This document shows, piece by piece, positions 1 to 10,554 of a stretch of DNA of 39,283 nt. The DNA is from Actinomycetota bacterium. GTDB lineage: Bacteria; Actinomycetota; Acidimicrobiia; Acidimicrobiales; Acidimicrobiaceae. The notes beneath the pieces were generated by a model. It searched no databases. It had not been told where the DNA came from and was given only the letters and a program-made list of their open reading frames with translations. Made by a program: the position numbers and the translations under genes. The number at the start of each line of letters is the position of its first letter. Within the stretch, counting starts at the first letter, position 1. The DNA is taken from contig DAHVKW010000004.1 of NCBI GenBank assembly GCA_027320695.1, positions 1 through 39,283 of the forward strand, written 5' to 3'.

Positions 1-2
1 TT

Positions 3-1898
3 CTAATGGATGATGGCTATCATGAGGCCGACAGTTCCTAGCAAATACGCGAGATATAGGCGTACTGGTCCAGCTTGTATCCGTGTGCTGATGTGCGAAA
101 CCTTCCAAACCCATCGATATAGCGGCCTGTAAACATGGTGCTCCCAGACTGGAACCGTGCCGCCCTTATACACCAGCCGATCGGCGAATTCCGGCGCGTG
201 TTTGCCCAATGGCTGCAGGTTGCGATGAGGCCGGTAGATCACCGCGAAGGTGGTGCGAACAGCCTTGGTGAACGATGCTGATGTGAATTGCATTGAGGGA
301 TCAGGCACCCTTCCGCACGACCAGCGGGGCACAGTCTCCACCTTCCACACTCTACTTACACCAGCAAACAAGGCTGTGCCGACAAGCAGGATGGCGGCAA
401 TTGTCACTGTTTTTGCTGGCAGAAGGAGACTTCCGTAGGCAGGGTGTATCAGTCCTGAGGATGGTTCGACTTGAGAAATCAAATTGAGAAGTGGCTGAGG
501 TAGGATGCCGAGCAGCAGCGATAGACTCCCAAGGACTGCTATCGGCCAGGTCATGCTAGCTTGAATAGGATTTTGTGATACGCGGCGCCTTGGCTCTCCT
601 AGGAAGATCGTGCCGAAGGCTTTGACAAAACAGACGCTTGCAAGGGCGCCTGTCAAGCCAAGGGCCATGGCAAGTCCCAGACCATACAGTGCAAGCAGGA
701 CCGCAGAGTGGGACGCAACTCCAAGCAAGCCGCGAAATGTCAGCCATTCGCTGACAAAGCCATTGAATGGCGGAAGTGCGCTTATAGCCATCGATCCAAC
801 GAGAAAGCCAATGGCAATGCCGGGCATGGTCCTGATCAATCCGCCCAGCTGATCGGCATCCAAAGTGCCGGTGTGTTTTTCCACCGCGCCGGCGGCAAGG
901 AAAAGTTGGGTTTTGAAAATTGCATGGTTTAGCGTGTGGAACAGAGATGCGGCGAGGCCCAGCGAGACAAGAGCTGGCCTATGCCAATCAATCCCGATTC
1001 CCATCACGCCTACGCCCAACAAGATGATCCCGATATTTTCGATGCTGTGGTAGGCCAACAGACGTTTGAGATCGTGTTCCATCAGGGCGTACAAGACCCC
1101 AAGCAGAGCTGACAAAGCACCTACTGCCAGGATCACTATCGGCCAAAACCGGTCAGTGCCGCCAAGGTCCATCAAGAGGAATTGCAGAATGCCGAAAATC
1201 CCCAGCTTGATCATTACCCCGGACATGAGTCCTGAGACAGGAGCCGGCGCAACTGGGTGTGCTCTCGGCAGCCAAATATGAAAGGGGACGATCCCGCTCT
1301 TGATTCCAAAACCAAGACCCAGCAAAGCAAACACGAGATTCTTTGGCGCTTGCGCGAGGGCGGCGCCCTGCACGCTCCAGACTGAAAAATCAAATGAATG
1401 CAGGTACGAGCCCATTGCCATGAAGCCAGCCAAAATTAGCATGGCACTGACCTGCGACATAACCAGATAGATGTATCCGGATTGGAGAACGCCGGCTTTC
1501 CGGTGGTCGGTGATCACCAAGAAAAAGGAACTGATGGTCATGCTTTCCCATGCGGTCATGAACACCCATACGTTGCCCGCCAAAATTACAGCCATCATGC
1601 TAAGTACGAAGATCGGCAGCCACAGTGATGCAGTGCGGCCATGGTCAGGATATCCCCAGCGGTACCAGGCGGACATGGTGGCGACGATTCCGAGAACTAA
1701 AGAAAACCACGCACCCAGGGTGGACAGATAGAGATCTCCGTGGATCAGAACTATGGTTCCATGGTGCATTAGGCCGATGCTGCCAAATACGAGTGGTCCG
1801 AGACCCAGCGCCAGGACCGAAATATTCGACCACCGTTCGTTCACAATGCCCAACAAAGCCGCGATTACGACAGCCGATATCAATGCCCAAGTCACCAT
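3..1898 (-). CDS. hyfB: HyfB/NuoL-like proton-conducting membrane subunit
   Basis: This 631-residue, highly hydrophobic protein is complete: its TAG lies at the left edge and its ATG at 1898. It belongs to the antiporter-like family shared by complex I (NuoL/M/N), Mrp antiporters and group 4 hydrogenases (HyfB/HycC). Family hallmarks are visible. Around residue 115 is a membrane Glu in TAWESM. Near 200 is the block GIKSGIVPFHIWLPRAHP, followed by VSGLMSGVMIKLG with the conserved helix lysine. Further on, LKRLLAYHSIENIG carries another channel lysine. The mature family role is proton or sodium translocation coupled to a hydrogenase or oxidoreductase module in the cytoplasmic membrane. It lies 43 bp downstream of arsR on the same strand, so the two probably form an operon that continues beyond the left edge, where partner subunits (hyfC, E, F, G, I types) would be expected. 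Assignment to HyfB rather than NuoL or MrpA/D is by overall resemblance only. Confidence 0.8.
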   Translation of the reverse strand: MVTWALISAVVIAALLGIVNERWSNISVLALGLGPLVFGSIGLMHHGTIVLIHGDLYLSTLGAWFSLVLGIVATMSAWYRWGYPDHGRTASLWLPIFVLSMMAVILAGNVWVFMTAWESMTISSFFLVITDHRKAGVLQSGYIYLVMSQVSAMLILAGFMAMGSYLHSFDFSVWSVQGAALAQAPKNLVFALLGLGFGIKSGIVPFHIWLPRAHPVAPAPVSGLMSGVMIKLGIFGILQFLLMDLGGTDRFWPIVILAVGALSALLGVLYALMEHDLKRLLAYHSIENIGIILLGVGVMGIGIDWHRPALVSLGLAASLFHTLNHAIFKTQLFLAAGAVEKHTGTLDADQLGGLIRTMPGIAIGFLVGSMAISALPPFNGFVSEWLTFRGLLGVASHSAVLLALYGLGLAMALGLTGALASVCFVKAFGTIFLGEPRRRVSQNPIQASMTWPIAVLGSLSLLLGILPQPLLNLISQVEPSSGLIHPAYGSLLLPAKTVTIAAILLVGTALFAGVSRVWKVETVPRWSCGRVPDPSMQFTSASFTKAVRTTFAVIYRPHRNLQPLGKHAPEFADRLVYKGGTVPVWEHHVYRPLYRWVWKVSHISTRIQAGPVRLYLAYLLGTVGLMIAIIH

Positions 1899-1941
1899 GA
1901 TTGTCTTTCGTTATTCTTTGGTCAAAACCGCAACGATCCGC

Positions 1942-2262
1942 TTACGAGTCGCTGTTCAGTAGAGATGACATTTGGGCCAACTGATGTTCGAAGACCTGGC
2001 GGGCTATAGCCAAAAGGTCAAAGATCAGTGGATCGCGCACCGTATAGAACACGCTTGTACCGTTTTTTCGTGCATCAACAAGTTGGCGCGCTCGCATGAG
2101 CGACAACTGCTGCGATACTGACGAAGCTTCAATTTCAAGGTCCGCCTGGAGTTCTGAGACCGTCTTTTCTCCTGAAACCAGGAGTTCAAGTATGCGTAGG
2201 CGTATCGGATGCCCCAAGGCTTTGAAAAGCTCCGCTTTGAATTCATGCAGTGCCGTCACCAC
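1942..2262 (-). CDS. ArsR/SmtB-family transcriptional regulator
   Basis: A winged-helix regulator of about 106 residues. The N-terminal FKALGHPIRLRILELL and the recognition region SSVSQQLSLMRARQLV are typical of ArsR/SmtB proteins, followed by the wing (NGTSVFYTV). The protein contains no cysteine, so the classical alpha-3 and alpha-3N thiolate metal sites of ArsR, SmtB and CadC are absent. The signal it senses is unknown. The start was chosen as GTG at 2262, because a GGAGGA sequence lies seven bases upstream of it. A longer reading from ATG 2277 would place that Shine-Dalgarno inside the gene. It is followed after 43 bp by the HyfB-like gene, which it probably controls, and is divergent from the dehydrogenase gene. 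A palindrome at 2302-2314 is a candidate autoregulatory operator. Confidence 0.85.
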   Translation of the reverse strand: MVTALHEFKAELFKALGHPIRLRILELLVSGEKTVSELQADLEIEASSVSQQLSLMRARQLVDARKNGTSVFYTVRDPLIFDLLAIARQVFEHQLAQMSSLLNSDS

Positions 2263-2301
2263 GAATATTTCCTCCATTTAATGACATAAAACATCGTAAT
2301 A

Positions 2302-2314
2302 TCAAATTATTTGA
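2302..2314. promoter_or_regulatory. Candidate ArsR operator palindrome
   Basis: TCAAAT-T-ATTTGA is a perfect inverted repeat with 6-base arms around a single base. It lies in the AT-rich divergent region about 40 bp upstream of the arsR start. AT-rich palindromes of this TCAAAT/ATTTGA kind are common ArsR/SmtB-family operators. Binding here is inferred from position and symmetry. Confidence 0.45.
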
Positions 2315-2462
2315 ATACTGCAAGATTCAGTGGAATGAATATATAAATTGCAGCAATCATTGCAAGCCGATAACAATAAGTAAAAGGTTGGCTTCGTTTG
2401 CTAGCTCTTTCAATTGCCGAGAGTTGGCTCAGCCGACTAAGTTTGCATTCTGGAGGTGGCTT

Positions 2463-3494
2463 GTGACCGAACCAAAAACCGTTTCGCTGGTGCGCCGGAG
2501 ATCCGCAGGTTCTCCGCTAGTTGCGGCTGGCAGTCCGTTGGCAAAAGCTCACCTGTTCGATCTGGCTGATCAAACGGGAATTCGGCTTGAATTTGTCGAG
2601 CTGGACGAATCAGGAAAAGTGAAAAATTCCGCTGATGCGCCAAAGGCCACCGAGGTGGAGCTGCTCTGGTGTCACGGTAGGTTCCGGAGCCCGTGGGTAG
2701 AGTCAGCAATTGACTCGTTGCCTTCGCTGGACTGGGTCCACTCTGACTTCGTTGGCGTCGACGGTCTGCCACTCGGCTCTTATTTGGAAAGAGCGATCGC
2801 TATCACAAATGGCGGCAGGAATTTCGCCCGTCCCATGGCAGAGTGGGCGATGCTTGGGATTCTTGCTTCCGCCAAGCAGTTTCCATTTTTCGTGCGAAAT
2901 TCAGATGCTGCTGTGTGGGATACCTCGCGTGAGCTTTCTGAGCTGGAGGGGACCAGGGTTTTGCTGCTTGGGCTGGGTTCGGTGAATTCTCTGGTGGCTC
3001 AAATGTGCAAGGGCTTCGGCTTGGACGTAGTCGCATGGACGCGTACGAATCATTTAGCGCCGGCAGAAGGAGTTTCCCGCCATATTACCGGCGATCAGTG
3101 GCGCTCCGAAATTAGAGGCGCCGATTATGTTGTCGTCGGCCTTCCGCTGACTTCGCAAACTAAAGGGCTGATTAACGCGGAGGTCCTTGAAACCGTCAAG
3201 CCCAGTGTCACGATAATAAATCTTGCCAGGGGCGCGCTCATCGACGAGGCCGCACTATTGCAGGCTCTGGATTCTGGCCTGGTTCGCTATGTCCTTCTTG
3301 ACGCTTATTTGGTCGAGCCTCTTCCTGCCGAGAGTTCGCTGTGGCGTCGCGACAATGTGACTGTGCTGCCTCACCACAGCTGGTCTTCGCCAAAGATCAT
3401 GACCAACAGCATTGAGCGGCTCAGATCGGAGCTGACTCTGTGGATGTCCGGGCAACCCCTTTCAGATCCAATTGACTTTGCCGCCGGCTACTGA
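2463..3494 (+). CDS. D-isomer-specific 2-hydroxyacid dehydrogenase
   Basis: A 343-residue NAD(P)-dependent dehydrogenase of the D-2-hydroxyacid (SerA/GhrA-like) family, which reduces a 2-oxoacid or oxidises a 2-hydroxyacid in the cytoplasm. The Rossmann motif is at about residues 170-175 (GLGSVN, where GLGxxG is usual, so the third glycine is replaced by Asn). The catalytic set is recognisable: Arg in NLARGALIDE, Glu in LVEPLP, His in LPHHSWSS. The LPLTSQTKGLI segment is also typical. The start is GTG 2463, because TGGAGGTGG lies just upstream and the preceding 71 in-frame codons look non-coding. The gene is convergent with the LacI-type regulator and divergent from arsR. Its substrate cannot be told from sequence; GhrA-like glyoxylate/hydroxypyruvate reductase is one option. 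Confidence 0.82.
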   Translation: MTEPKTVSLVRRRSAGSPLVAAGSPLAKAHLFDLADQTGIRLEFVELDESGKVKNSADAPKATEVELLWCHGRFRSPWVESAIDSLPSLDWVHSDFVGVDGLPLGSYLERAIAITNGGRNFARPMAEWAMLGILASAKQFPFFVRNSDAAVWDTSRELSELEGTRVLLLGLGSVNSLVAQMCKGFGLDVVAWTRTNHLAPAEGVSRHITGDQWRSEIRGADYVVVGLPLTSQTKGLINAEVLETVKPSVTIINLARGALIDEAALLQALDSGLVRYVLLDAYLVEPLPAESSLWRRDNVTVLPHHSWSSPKIMTNSIERLRSELTLWMSGQPLSDPIDFAAGY

Positions 3495-3572
3495 AGTGCC
3501 TGGGGTAGGGCGGAGGATACTGGTTAATCGCGCCGGGACCGCTGAATCTGGCGCTGGATCGCCTTTATAGGG

Positions 3573-4580
3573 CTAATGGCTGGGTCCGGCAACCGAGTCG
3601 CGCTGGATGAACGTCGTCGGAATGAAGATTTTTTCGCCTTTGTAAGGATTCCCGTCTTCGACCACGGACATGAGCTTGAGTGCGCCCAGCCTTCCAATTT
3701 GATCTAAATGACGGTGAACCGTCGTCAGGGAAGGCGTGACGAATTGGCTTAATCCATTGTCGTCGAATCCCACGATAGAGATTTCTTCTGGGACTCTGAT
3801 CTTATTCTCTGACAAGGCTTTGAGGGCTCCGATGGCCATGTCATCGTTGCAACTGAAGACCGCACTTGGAACGACGGAGGCAGATAAGAGCCTGCGCATC
3901 GCGTGCAAGCCGCTTTCCATGGAGTAGTTTCCCTCCACTATGTGCTCTCCACTGATTGATATTTGGCGGTCAATCAAGGCATGCAGGTAGCCTTCTCGCC
4001 GTTCCTCTGCGGCATAAAATCCTTTTTGGCCTTTGATCACGGCGATTCGAGCGTGTCCTTTATCGATGAGATATGAGACCGCCTCATAAGCCCCATTTCG
4101 ATCAGCAGACACGACATTAAGAATGGATGTGTCGCTTACTTCCCGGTTGAGAACGACTAATGGTATTTCCTGCTTCATTATGTGGTAGATGAGGGCGTTA
4201 TCCTTTTCGTTCTGGCTCATGATTATGATGCCGTCATAGCGACGGCCGTCAATGAACTTGAAGTCCCGAAAGCTTTCGATATCGTTTATGACAATGTTGT
4301 AATGCTGGTTTATCCCGCTTTTGACGCCCTTGACTGTCTCGTAGAAAAAGTGGGGTGAAGTGTACTGGGCCAATGTCGAAAAGAATAGTCCAATGTTGTA
4401 AGAGCGATTTCTGACCAGGCTTTTCGCGCTGTAATTCGGAACATAATTTAGTTGGCTTGCCATATCCAGAATGAGGCGCTTGGTGTCAGGGTTGACAAGG
4501 CTGCTGTCATTCAACGCCCTTGATACCGTGGTGTGAGAGAGGTTGAGCATTCTTGCGATATCTTTTATTGTGACTCCGAT
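3573..4580 (-). CDS. LacI/GalR-family transcriptional regulator (probable ATC start)
   Basis: A LacI-family repressor with an N-terminal helix-turn-helix (MLNLSHTTVSRALN, then the hinge VPNYSAKSLVRNRS) and a periplasmic-binding-protein-like sensor domain (for example PSAVFSCNDDMAIGALKAL and ISIVGFDDNGLSQFVTPSLTTV). The first ATG, at 4550, would cut the HTH in half. Ten in-frame codons further upstream complete the family consensus (xGVTIKDIARMLNLS). They begin with ATC at 4580, seven bases after a GGAGGAGGG Shine-Dalgarno. I therefore take ATC as the probable start, giving 335 residues; a G-to-C sequencing error is the alternative. The effector sugar is unknown. The gene may autoregulate through the palindrome at 4636-4648. 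The convergent dehydrogenase gene is its nearest neighbour; no sugar transporter is adjacent. Confidence 0.85.
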   Translation of the reverse strand: MGVTIKDIARMLNLSHTTVSRALNDSSLVNPDTKRLILDMASQLNYVPNYSAKSLVRNRSYNIGLFFSTLAQYTSPHFFYETVKGVKSGINQHYNIVINDIESFRDFKFIDGRRYDGIIIMSQNEKDNALIYHIMKQEIPLVVLNREVSDTSILNVVSADRNGAYEAVSYLIDKGHARIAVIKGQKGFYAAEERREGYLHALIDRQISISGEHIVEGNYSMESGLHAMRRLLSASVVPSAVFSCNDDMAIGALKALSENKIRVPEEISIVGFDDNGLSQFVTPSLTTVHRHLDQIGRLGALKLMSVVEDGNPYKGEKIFIPTTFIQRDSVAGPSH

Positions 4581-4635
4581 GGGTGTTCCCTCCTCCCGGC
4601 ATCCTCGATGGCATCTAAAAACTGCTTAATTTATC

Positions 4636-4648
4636 TGGTAATTTACCA
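4636..4648. promoter_or_regulatory. Candidate LacI-type operator
   Basis: TGGTAA-T-TTACCA is a perfect inverted repeat with 6-base arms, about 56 bp upstream of the lacI-type gene's ATC start. The rest of the 237 bp between this gene and glnD (4581-4817) shows no convincing gene. A LacI autoregulatory role is inferred from position; classical LacI operators usually have an even-length CG centre, which this one lacks. Confidence 0.4.
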
Positions 4649-4817
4649 TGATGTGCAGGGCCATTGAGCCTGCTCGCGTTCCAGCTCTGGATCAGGCTTT
4701 CAGCAGCATGCCTCGACGAAAAGATGGAAGTAAGCGCGCTGGCGCATTTAGTCTCGCCTGGCACTGGATCGTGGCGATTCCATCCATCGCAGTTGACGAC
4801 AAGCCTGTCCAAATAGT

Positions 4818-7133
4818 TCAGCCTGCGCGGGTATCCAGTACCTGTAATAATCTGTCGCTCAGGTTTTTGAGAATCTCGGATTTCGAGATAGGCGCTCCGT
4901 CGCTGTCGGTCAGGTAGAAACTGTCGACTACGTCATCGCCAAGTGTCAGGACCTTTGCATGCGCAACCGATAGCGACATCTGGGCGATGATTGCGGTTAT
5001 GTCGTGGAGAAGGCCGATTCTGTTCGGTGCCCAAACCTCGACCACAGTCGCCCTGGAAGAAGCGTCCAAGGCCACAACTACTCTCGGCGGTACCAGCTGG
5101 ATGCCCGAGCGCCTCCGCGCCTTGGAATAGTTCTTGGCTTTGTCGTGCAATCTTTGTTGCAGACTTTCAGGTTCATCCAGGCTCTTTTGCAGTTCCTTCT
5201 TGAATCTGTTCCAGTCGGTCGGCCTGGTTTCCGGGGGCTGGAGCAGAAAGTCTTCAATCGCAGCGCTTCCTTTAGATCCCACGCGGGCGGCGACGATATC
5301 AACTCCGACAAGGGCCAACGTGCCTGTCACAAGTGAGAAAAGACCCGGCTTGTCCGGAGCCACGATTTTCAGGGTCTCCGGTGTCGCGTCCATAGCCCAG
5401 CCGTTTCCCGCTTGGGCAATCAAGTCGTCGAAGTCGTCGCCGGGAAACTCATCGTCTTCCGGCTGAAGGCCTTCCATGCTTCTAATTGTCTTGGATGCAA
5501 GCGCGGAGACCAGCTTTGCCTTCCAGTCGCTCCAGGCACTCATTCCAGTGGCTATCGAGTCTGCCTCCGTAAGAACTTCAAGCAGCTCGACTACCAGTGG
5601 CTCCTTCAAGAAGTCTGCAACTTTGCTGATAGTAGTGGGATCTGAGGTGTCTCTTCTGGTGGCGGTATCGGCCAATGTCAGATGATTGGATACAAGGCGC
5701 ACGACTATGTCTGTATCTCTGGTGCTCATTCCAAGTCTGGCGCAGATTTCCGGGACGATTTTTACCCCAGCTTCGGTGTGGTCGCCTGGAAGCCCCTTTC
5801 CAATGTCGTGCAAGAGGGCGGCAACCAACAACAGGTCTGGTCGTCTTACCCTTCTGCGAAGCTTGGACGCGTTTGAAACGGCTTCAAGAAGGTGCCGATC
5901 GACCGTGTAAACGTGATAGGCGTTTCTCTGCGGCTTGCATCTGACATAGTTCCATTCCGGGATTATTATCTCGAAAAGCCGAAAATGATCCAACGCTTCG
6001 GCAACCTGTATCATCGCGGGGCCAACTGAGAGAAAGCTGACGAAACTCTGGAACTCCTCTTCGGAGAAAACTTTGGGAGTTTCAAGATTTGCGTCGGCGA
6101 ATTCTTCCAATGCCCGTTCTGAGATGTGGAGATTGTTGGAACCGGCGATAACAGCCAGCTTCAGAAGCATGGCGAATGTAGGTCTGACTCCGTCAGGATG
6201 GGCCAGTGATATTTCATCGCCGTGGACCGTGAACTGGTTGGGAAGGTTCAGTCTCGGCGTGGTATGCCTGGTGATCGAGGCCATCATTTTCCGCGAGATT
6301 GTATCGAGGGCAAAGGAAATGGTTTTGCCGGCCTGAGCGATCTCTTCCATCAGCTTGTCGGCATCTTGGAAACCCATTGATTCAGCCACGCTGTCTTGGT
6401 CCTGCAGCGTGAGGCGGTTAGAAGATCTTGGGTTTTTGATATGGAGCATTGCTCGGGTGTCTTGGAGAGTTCTTTGGGCAGAGTAAACGCCCATTAGCCC
6501 GGGCCCCAGCAGGTCGGTGTCCTCAAGATACTCCAGCGACTTGATAATAGCGAAGTCTCTAAGTCCGCCTTTTGCATCTTTTAAATCTGGTTCCAGCAGG
6601 TAGGCGAGTTCCCCGGACTCTTGATGGCGTTGTTTGGCAAAACCGATCACTGCCGCCAGCATCGATTTGCGCTTATTAGCCCATGTTCGGCGAAGTGATT
6701 TGTCGAGCTCCTGGACGAGTTCAGAATCACCCACGATCAGTCGGGGTCGGCACAATCCATTTAGGACCCGAGGATCGCTTTCCGCCATTCTGACGGCCTC
6801 TTTTATGGTGCGAACCGAGTTGTCGATCCTGAGGCCCGAATCCCAGAGTGGATACCAAATGGATTGGGCAAGGCTGTCCACGTGGACCTTCGGTTGATGG
6901 AGCAAGACAACGTCGAGATCACTGTTGGGCGTCATTTCGAACTCAGCGTAGCTGCCTACAGCGATCAGGGCAGTTCCAGGAGGAGCCGGATTAGGGAACA
7001 GCGACTTCAGCAGGCCGTCATTCAACTCCGTCAGTTCTTTGCCAATCTGACGAGGATCAACGAAGGCTTGTCCTAACAGCGCGCTTCGTGCTTGCTTGAA
7101 CTTGTCGATTACCAGCCTCAGGTCGCCGTCCAT
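4818..7133 (-). CDS. glnD: PII uridylyl/adenylyltransferase and removing enzyme GlnD
   Basis: This 771-residue bifunctional enzyme nucleotidylates PII at Tyr51 when glutamine is low and removes the group when glutamine is high. The domain order is complete. The nucleotidyltransferase motif is near residues 60-74 (GS...D72-x-D74). The linker and helical region are followed by the HD phosphohydrolase motif, H442-D443 in LLHDIGKG. Two ACT glutamine-sensing domains lie at about 587-625 (APDKPGLFSLVTG) and 694-768 (APNRIGLLHDITA). The length fits actinobacterial GlnD, somewhat shorter than E. coli's (about 890). In some actinobacteria (Corynebacterium, Streptomyces) GlnD adenylylates rather than uridylylates PII, so the nucleotide is left open. 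It lies downstream of two PII genes on the same strand, behind a strong terminator, so it needs readthrough or a promoter in the short gap before it. Confidence 0.95.
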   Translation of the reverse strand: MDGDLRLVIDKFKQARSALLGQAFVDPRQIGKELTELNDGLLKSLFPNPAPPGTALIAVGSYAEFEMTPNSDLDVVLLHQPKVHVDSLAQSIWYPLWDSGLRIDNSVRTIKEAVRMAESDPRVLNGLCRPRLIVGDSELVQELDKSLRRTWANKRKSMLAAVIGFAKQRHQESGELAYLLEPDLKDAKGGLRDFAIIKSLEYLEDTDLLGPGLMGVYSAQRTLQDTRAMLHIKNPRSSNRLTLQDQDSVAESMGFQDADKLMEEIAQAGKTISFALDTISRKMMASITRHTTPRLNLPNQFTVHGDEISLAHPDGVRPTFAMLLKLAVIAGSNNLHISERALEEFADANLETPKVFSEEEFQSFVSFLSVGPAMIQVAEALDHFRLFEIIIPEWNYVRCKPQRNAYHVYTVDRHLLEAVSNASKLRRRVRRPDLLLVAALLHDIGKGLPGDHTEAGVKIVPEICARLGMSTRDTDIVVRLVSNHLTLADTATRRDTSDPTTISKVADFLKEPLVVELLEVLTEADSIATGMSAWSDWKAKLVSALASKTIRSMEGLQPEDDEFPGDDFDDLIAQAGNGWAMDATPETLKIVAPDKPGLFSLVTGTLALVGVDIVAARVGSKGSAAIEDFLLQPPETRPTDWNRFKKELQKSLDEPESLQQRLHDKAKNYSKARRRSGIQLVPPRVVVALDASSRATVVEVWAPNRIGLLHDITAIIAQMSLSVAHAKVLTLGDDVVDSFYLTDSDGAPISKSEILKNLSDRLLQVLDTRAG

Positions 7134-7176
7134 GGTCCTTAATCTTTCTAGAACACCTCAATACTAGAGGACATGG

Positions 7177-7219
7177 CAAAAACAAATGGGGCAGTTATCC
7201 GCGCAACTGCCCCATTTGT
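7177..7219 (-). terminator. Rho-independent terminator after the first PII gene
   Basis: A perfect 15-bp stem (ACAAATGGGGCAGTT, 7182-7196, paired with 7205-7219) with an 8-base loop. On the minus strand it is followed by a run of T (A-run at 7178-7182 on the plus strand). It begins 13 bp after the stop of the PII gene at 7233 and sits between that gene and glnD. Confidence 0.9.
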
Positions 7220-7232
7220 CGCTTTGAATCGG

Positions 7233-8919
<1,687 letters not shown>

Positions 8920-9333
8920 GTGGATCGTCGATATCGCGTAGTTGTAGCCAAGCCTGGACTTGATGGCCATGATCGTGGAGTGAAAGTTATAGCACGATCA
9001 TTGCGGGATGCTGGATTTGAAGTTATCTATACCGGATTGCACCAGACTCCTGAGCAGATTGTTCAGGCTGTTGCTCAAGAAGATGCGGACGCACTGGGCC
9101 TGTCGCTTCTGTCAGGTGCCCACATGACGTTGGTTCCCAGAATTTGCGAATTGCTCAAAGATCAGGGCCTGGGTGACGTCCTAATCGTAGTTGGGGGCAT
9201 TATCCCTGATGGCGATATCCCGAGGCTGAAAGAAATCGGCGTGGCCGAAGTATTTACGCCGGGTTCGCCGCTGCCTACAATTTCGCAATGGTTGGCTAAC
9301 GCCTTGGATCAGAGGGAACGCTCCCTAGGCTAA
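8920..9333 (+). CDS. B12-binding small subunit of methylmalonyl-CoA mutase (stand-alone)
   Basis: A cobalamin-binding Rossmann domain of about 137 residues, matching the C-terminal part of methylmalonyl-CoA mutase as a separate protein. The B12 signature DGHDRG (DxHxxG, His ligand to cobalt) sits near the start in VVVAKPGLDGHDRGVKV. It is followed by GLSLLSGAHM and VGGIIPDGD, which line the dimethylbenzimidazole tail site. The start GTG 8920 gives the usual family N-terminus (DRRYRVVVAKPG); in-frame codons back to TTG 8881 look non-coding and no clear ribosome site separates the options. It lies 66 bp upstream of sucC. The mutase product, succinyl-CoA, is the SucCD substrate. The large catalytic subunit is not in the window. 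Confidence 0.87.
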   Translation: MDRRYRVVVAKPGLDGHDRGVKVIARSLRDAGFEVIYTGLHQTPEQIVQAVAQEDADALGLSLLSGAHMTLVPRICELLKDQGLGDVLIVVGGIIPDGDIPRLKEIGVAEVFTPGSPLPTISQWLANALDQRERSLG

Positions 9334-9399
9334 ATGCTATTCGGTATCACAAAAGCGCTTGATTCGCACATCTGACCATCAAACTCAAGGAGTGAAAAG

Positions 9400-10554
9400 G
9401 TGGATCTTTTTGAATATCAGGGCAAGCAATTTTTTGCCCAGTACGGAATAGCGACGTCGCCAGGCGACGTGGCTAGCACCGTTGAAGATGCGGTCGCTAT
9501 AGCTGATAAAGTCGGCTATCCGGCTGTCATCAAGGCTCAGGTTCAGGTCGGGGGCCGCGGTAAGGCAGGTGGAATCAAGATCGTCGGTAATCCTGAAGAA
9601 GCCAAGGTCCAAGCAGGCAACATTCTTGGAATGGATATCAAGGGTCACTTAGTCAAGAGAGTCTGGGTCGAGCACGCTTCCGACATCGAGAAAGAGTATT
9701 ACGCGTCATTCACGCTCGACAGGAGCGCCAAGTTGCATATGGCAATGGTGAGCGCAAAAGGTGGGGTCGAGATTGAAGACGTCGCAGTAACCGATCCAGA
9801 AGCCATTGTGAAGTATCATGTGAACCCTCTGGATGGGATCACGCTTGCTGAGGCTCGAGATATTGCGGTTAGGGCTGGCATTGATGAGCCCGCCGTCGAA
9901 GGCGTCAGTGAAATCCTAGTGAAGCTCTATGACGCTTTCGTCAAAGGAGATGCCGACCTCGTTGAGATTAATCCCCTGATTCTTACCCCCGAGCACAAGG
10001 TTCACGCGCTCGATGCCAAGGTGACCCTCGACGATGCTGCGGCGTTCAGGCACCCCGAATGGGAGCCTTACAGAGCAACTCAGGAATTCGACGGCCGTGA
10101 GAAGCTCGCCAAAGAGCTCGGCCTCAACTACATAGGTCTGGACGGAAACGTCGGCATAATTGCAAATGGCGCCGGACTGGCAATGTCCACTCTTGACGTT
10201 GTCAACCAGGTTGGCGGAGAGGCGGCGAATTTTCTTGATCTGGGCGGCGGCGCGGACGCAAACACCATGACGAGTGCGCTCGAAGTGATTAACACCGACC
10301 ACAATGTCGATTCTGTACTCATAAATATCTTCGGCGGGATCACCCGATGCGATCTTATTGCCAATGGAATAATCGAGGCCCTGTCCAGGGTCGAGATAAA
10401 GGCTCCACTGGTGATTCGTCTCGATGGAACGAATGCAGCTGAGGCACGCGAGATTATTGAACCCTATGTTTCTGACAAGCTGATTGTCAGGCCGACAATG
10501 CTGGAAGCTGCTCAAACTGCTGTGAACCTGGCCAACGGAGGAGACGCCAAGTGA
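9400..10554 (+). CDS. sucC: Succinate-CoA ligase (ADP-forming) beta subunit
   Basis: A 384-residue beta subunit of succinyl-CoA synthetase, which makes ATP from succinyl-CoA in the TCA cycle. The N-terminal ATP-grasp domain is seen in [27 protein letters not shown] (nucleotide-binding Lys and Gly loop) and [10 protein letters not shown] (Mg-binding). The C-terminal CoA-ligase half has [12 protein letters not shown] and [11 protein letters not shown]. Length and order are normal. The start is GTG 9400, preceded by CAAGGAG at a proper distance. The stop overlaps the start of sucD by four bases (GTGA), so the two subunits are translationally coupled. Confidence 0.97.
   Translation: MDLFEYQGKQFFAQYGIATSPGDVASTVEDAVAIADKVGYPAVIKAQVQVGGRGKAGGIKIVGNPEEAKVQAGNILGMDIKGHLVKRVWVEHASDIEKEYYASFTLDRSAKLHMAMVSAKGGVEIEDVAVTDPEAIVKYHVNPLDGITLAEARDIAVRAGIDEPAVEGVSEILVKLYDAFVKGDADLVEINPLILTPEHKVHALDAKVTLDDAAAFRHPEWEPYRATQEFDGREKLAKELGLNYIGLDGNVGIIANGAGLAMSTLDVVNQVGGEAANFLDLGGGADANTMTSALEVINTDHNVDSVLINIFGGITRCDLIANGIIEALSRVEIKAPLVIRLDGTNAAEAREIIEPYVSDKLIVRPTMLEAAQTAVNLANGGDAK

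Noticed and set aside
2263-2277. ATG 2277 as the arsR start
   Set aside because: The Shine-Dalgarno GGAGGA would lie inside the gene; it fits GTG 2262 instead.
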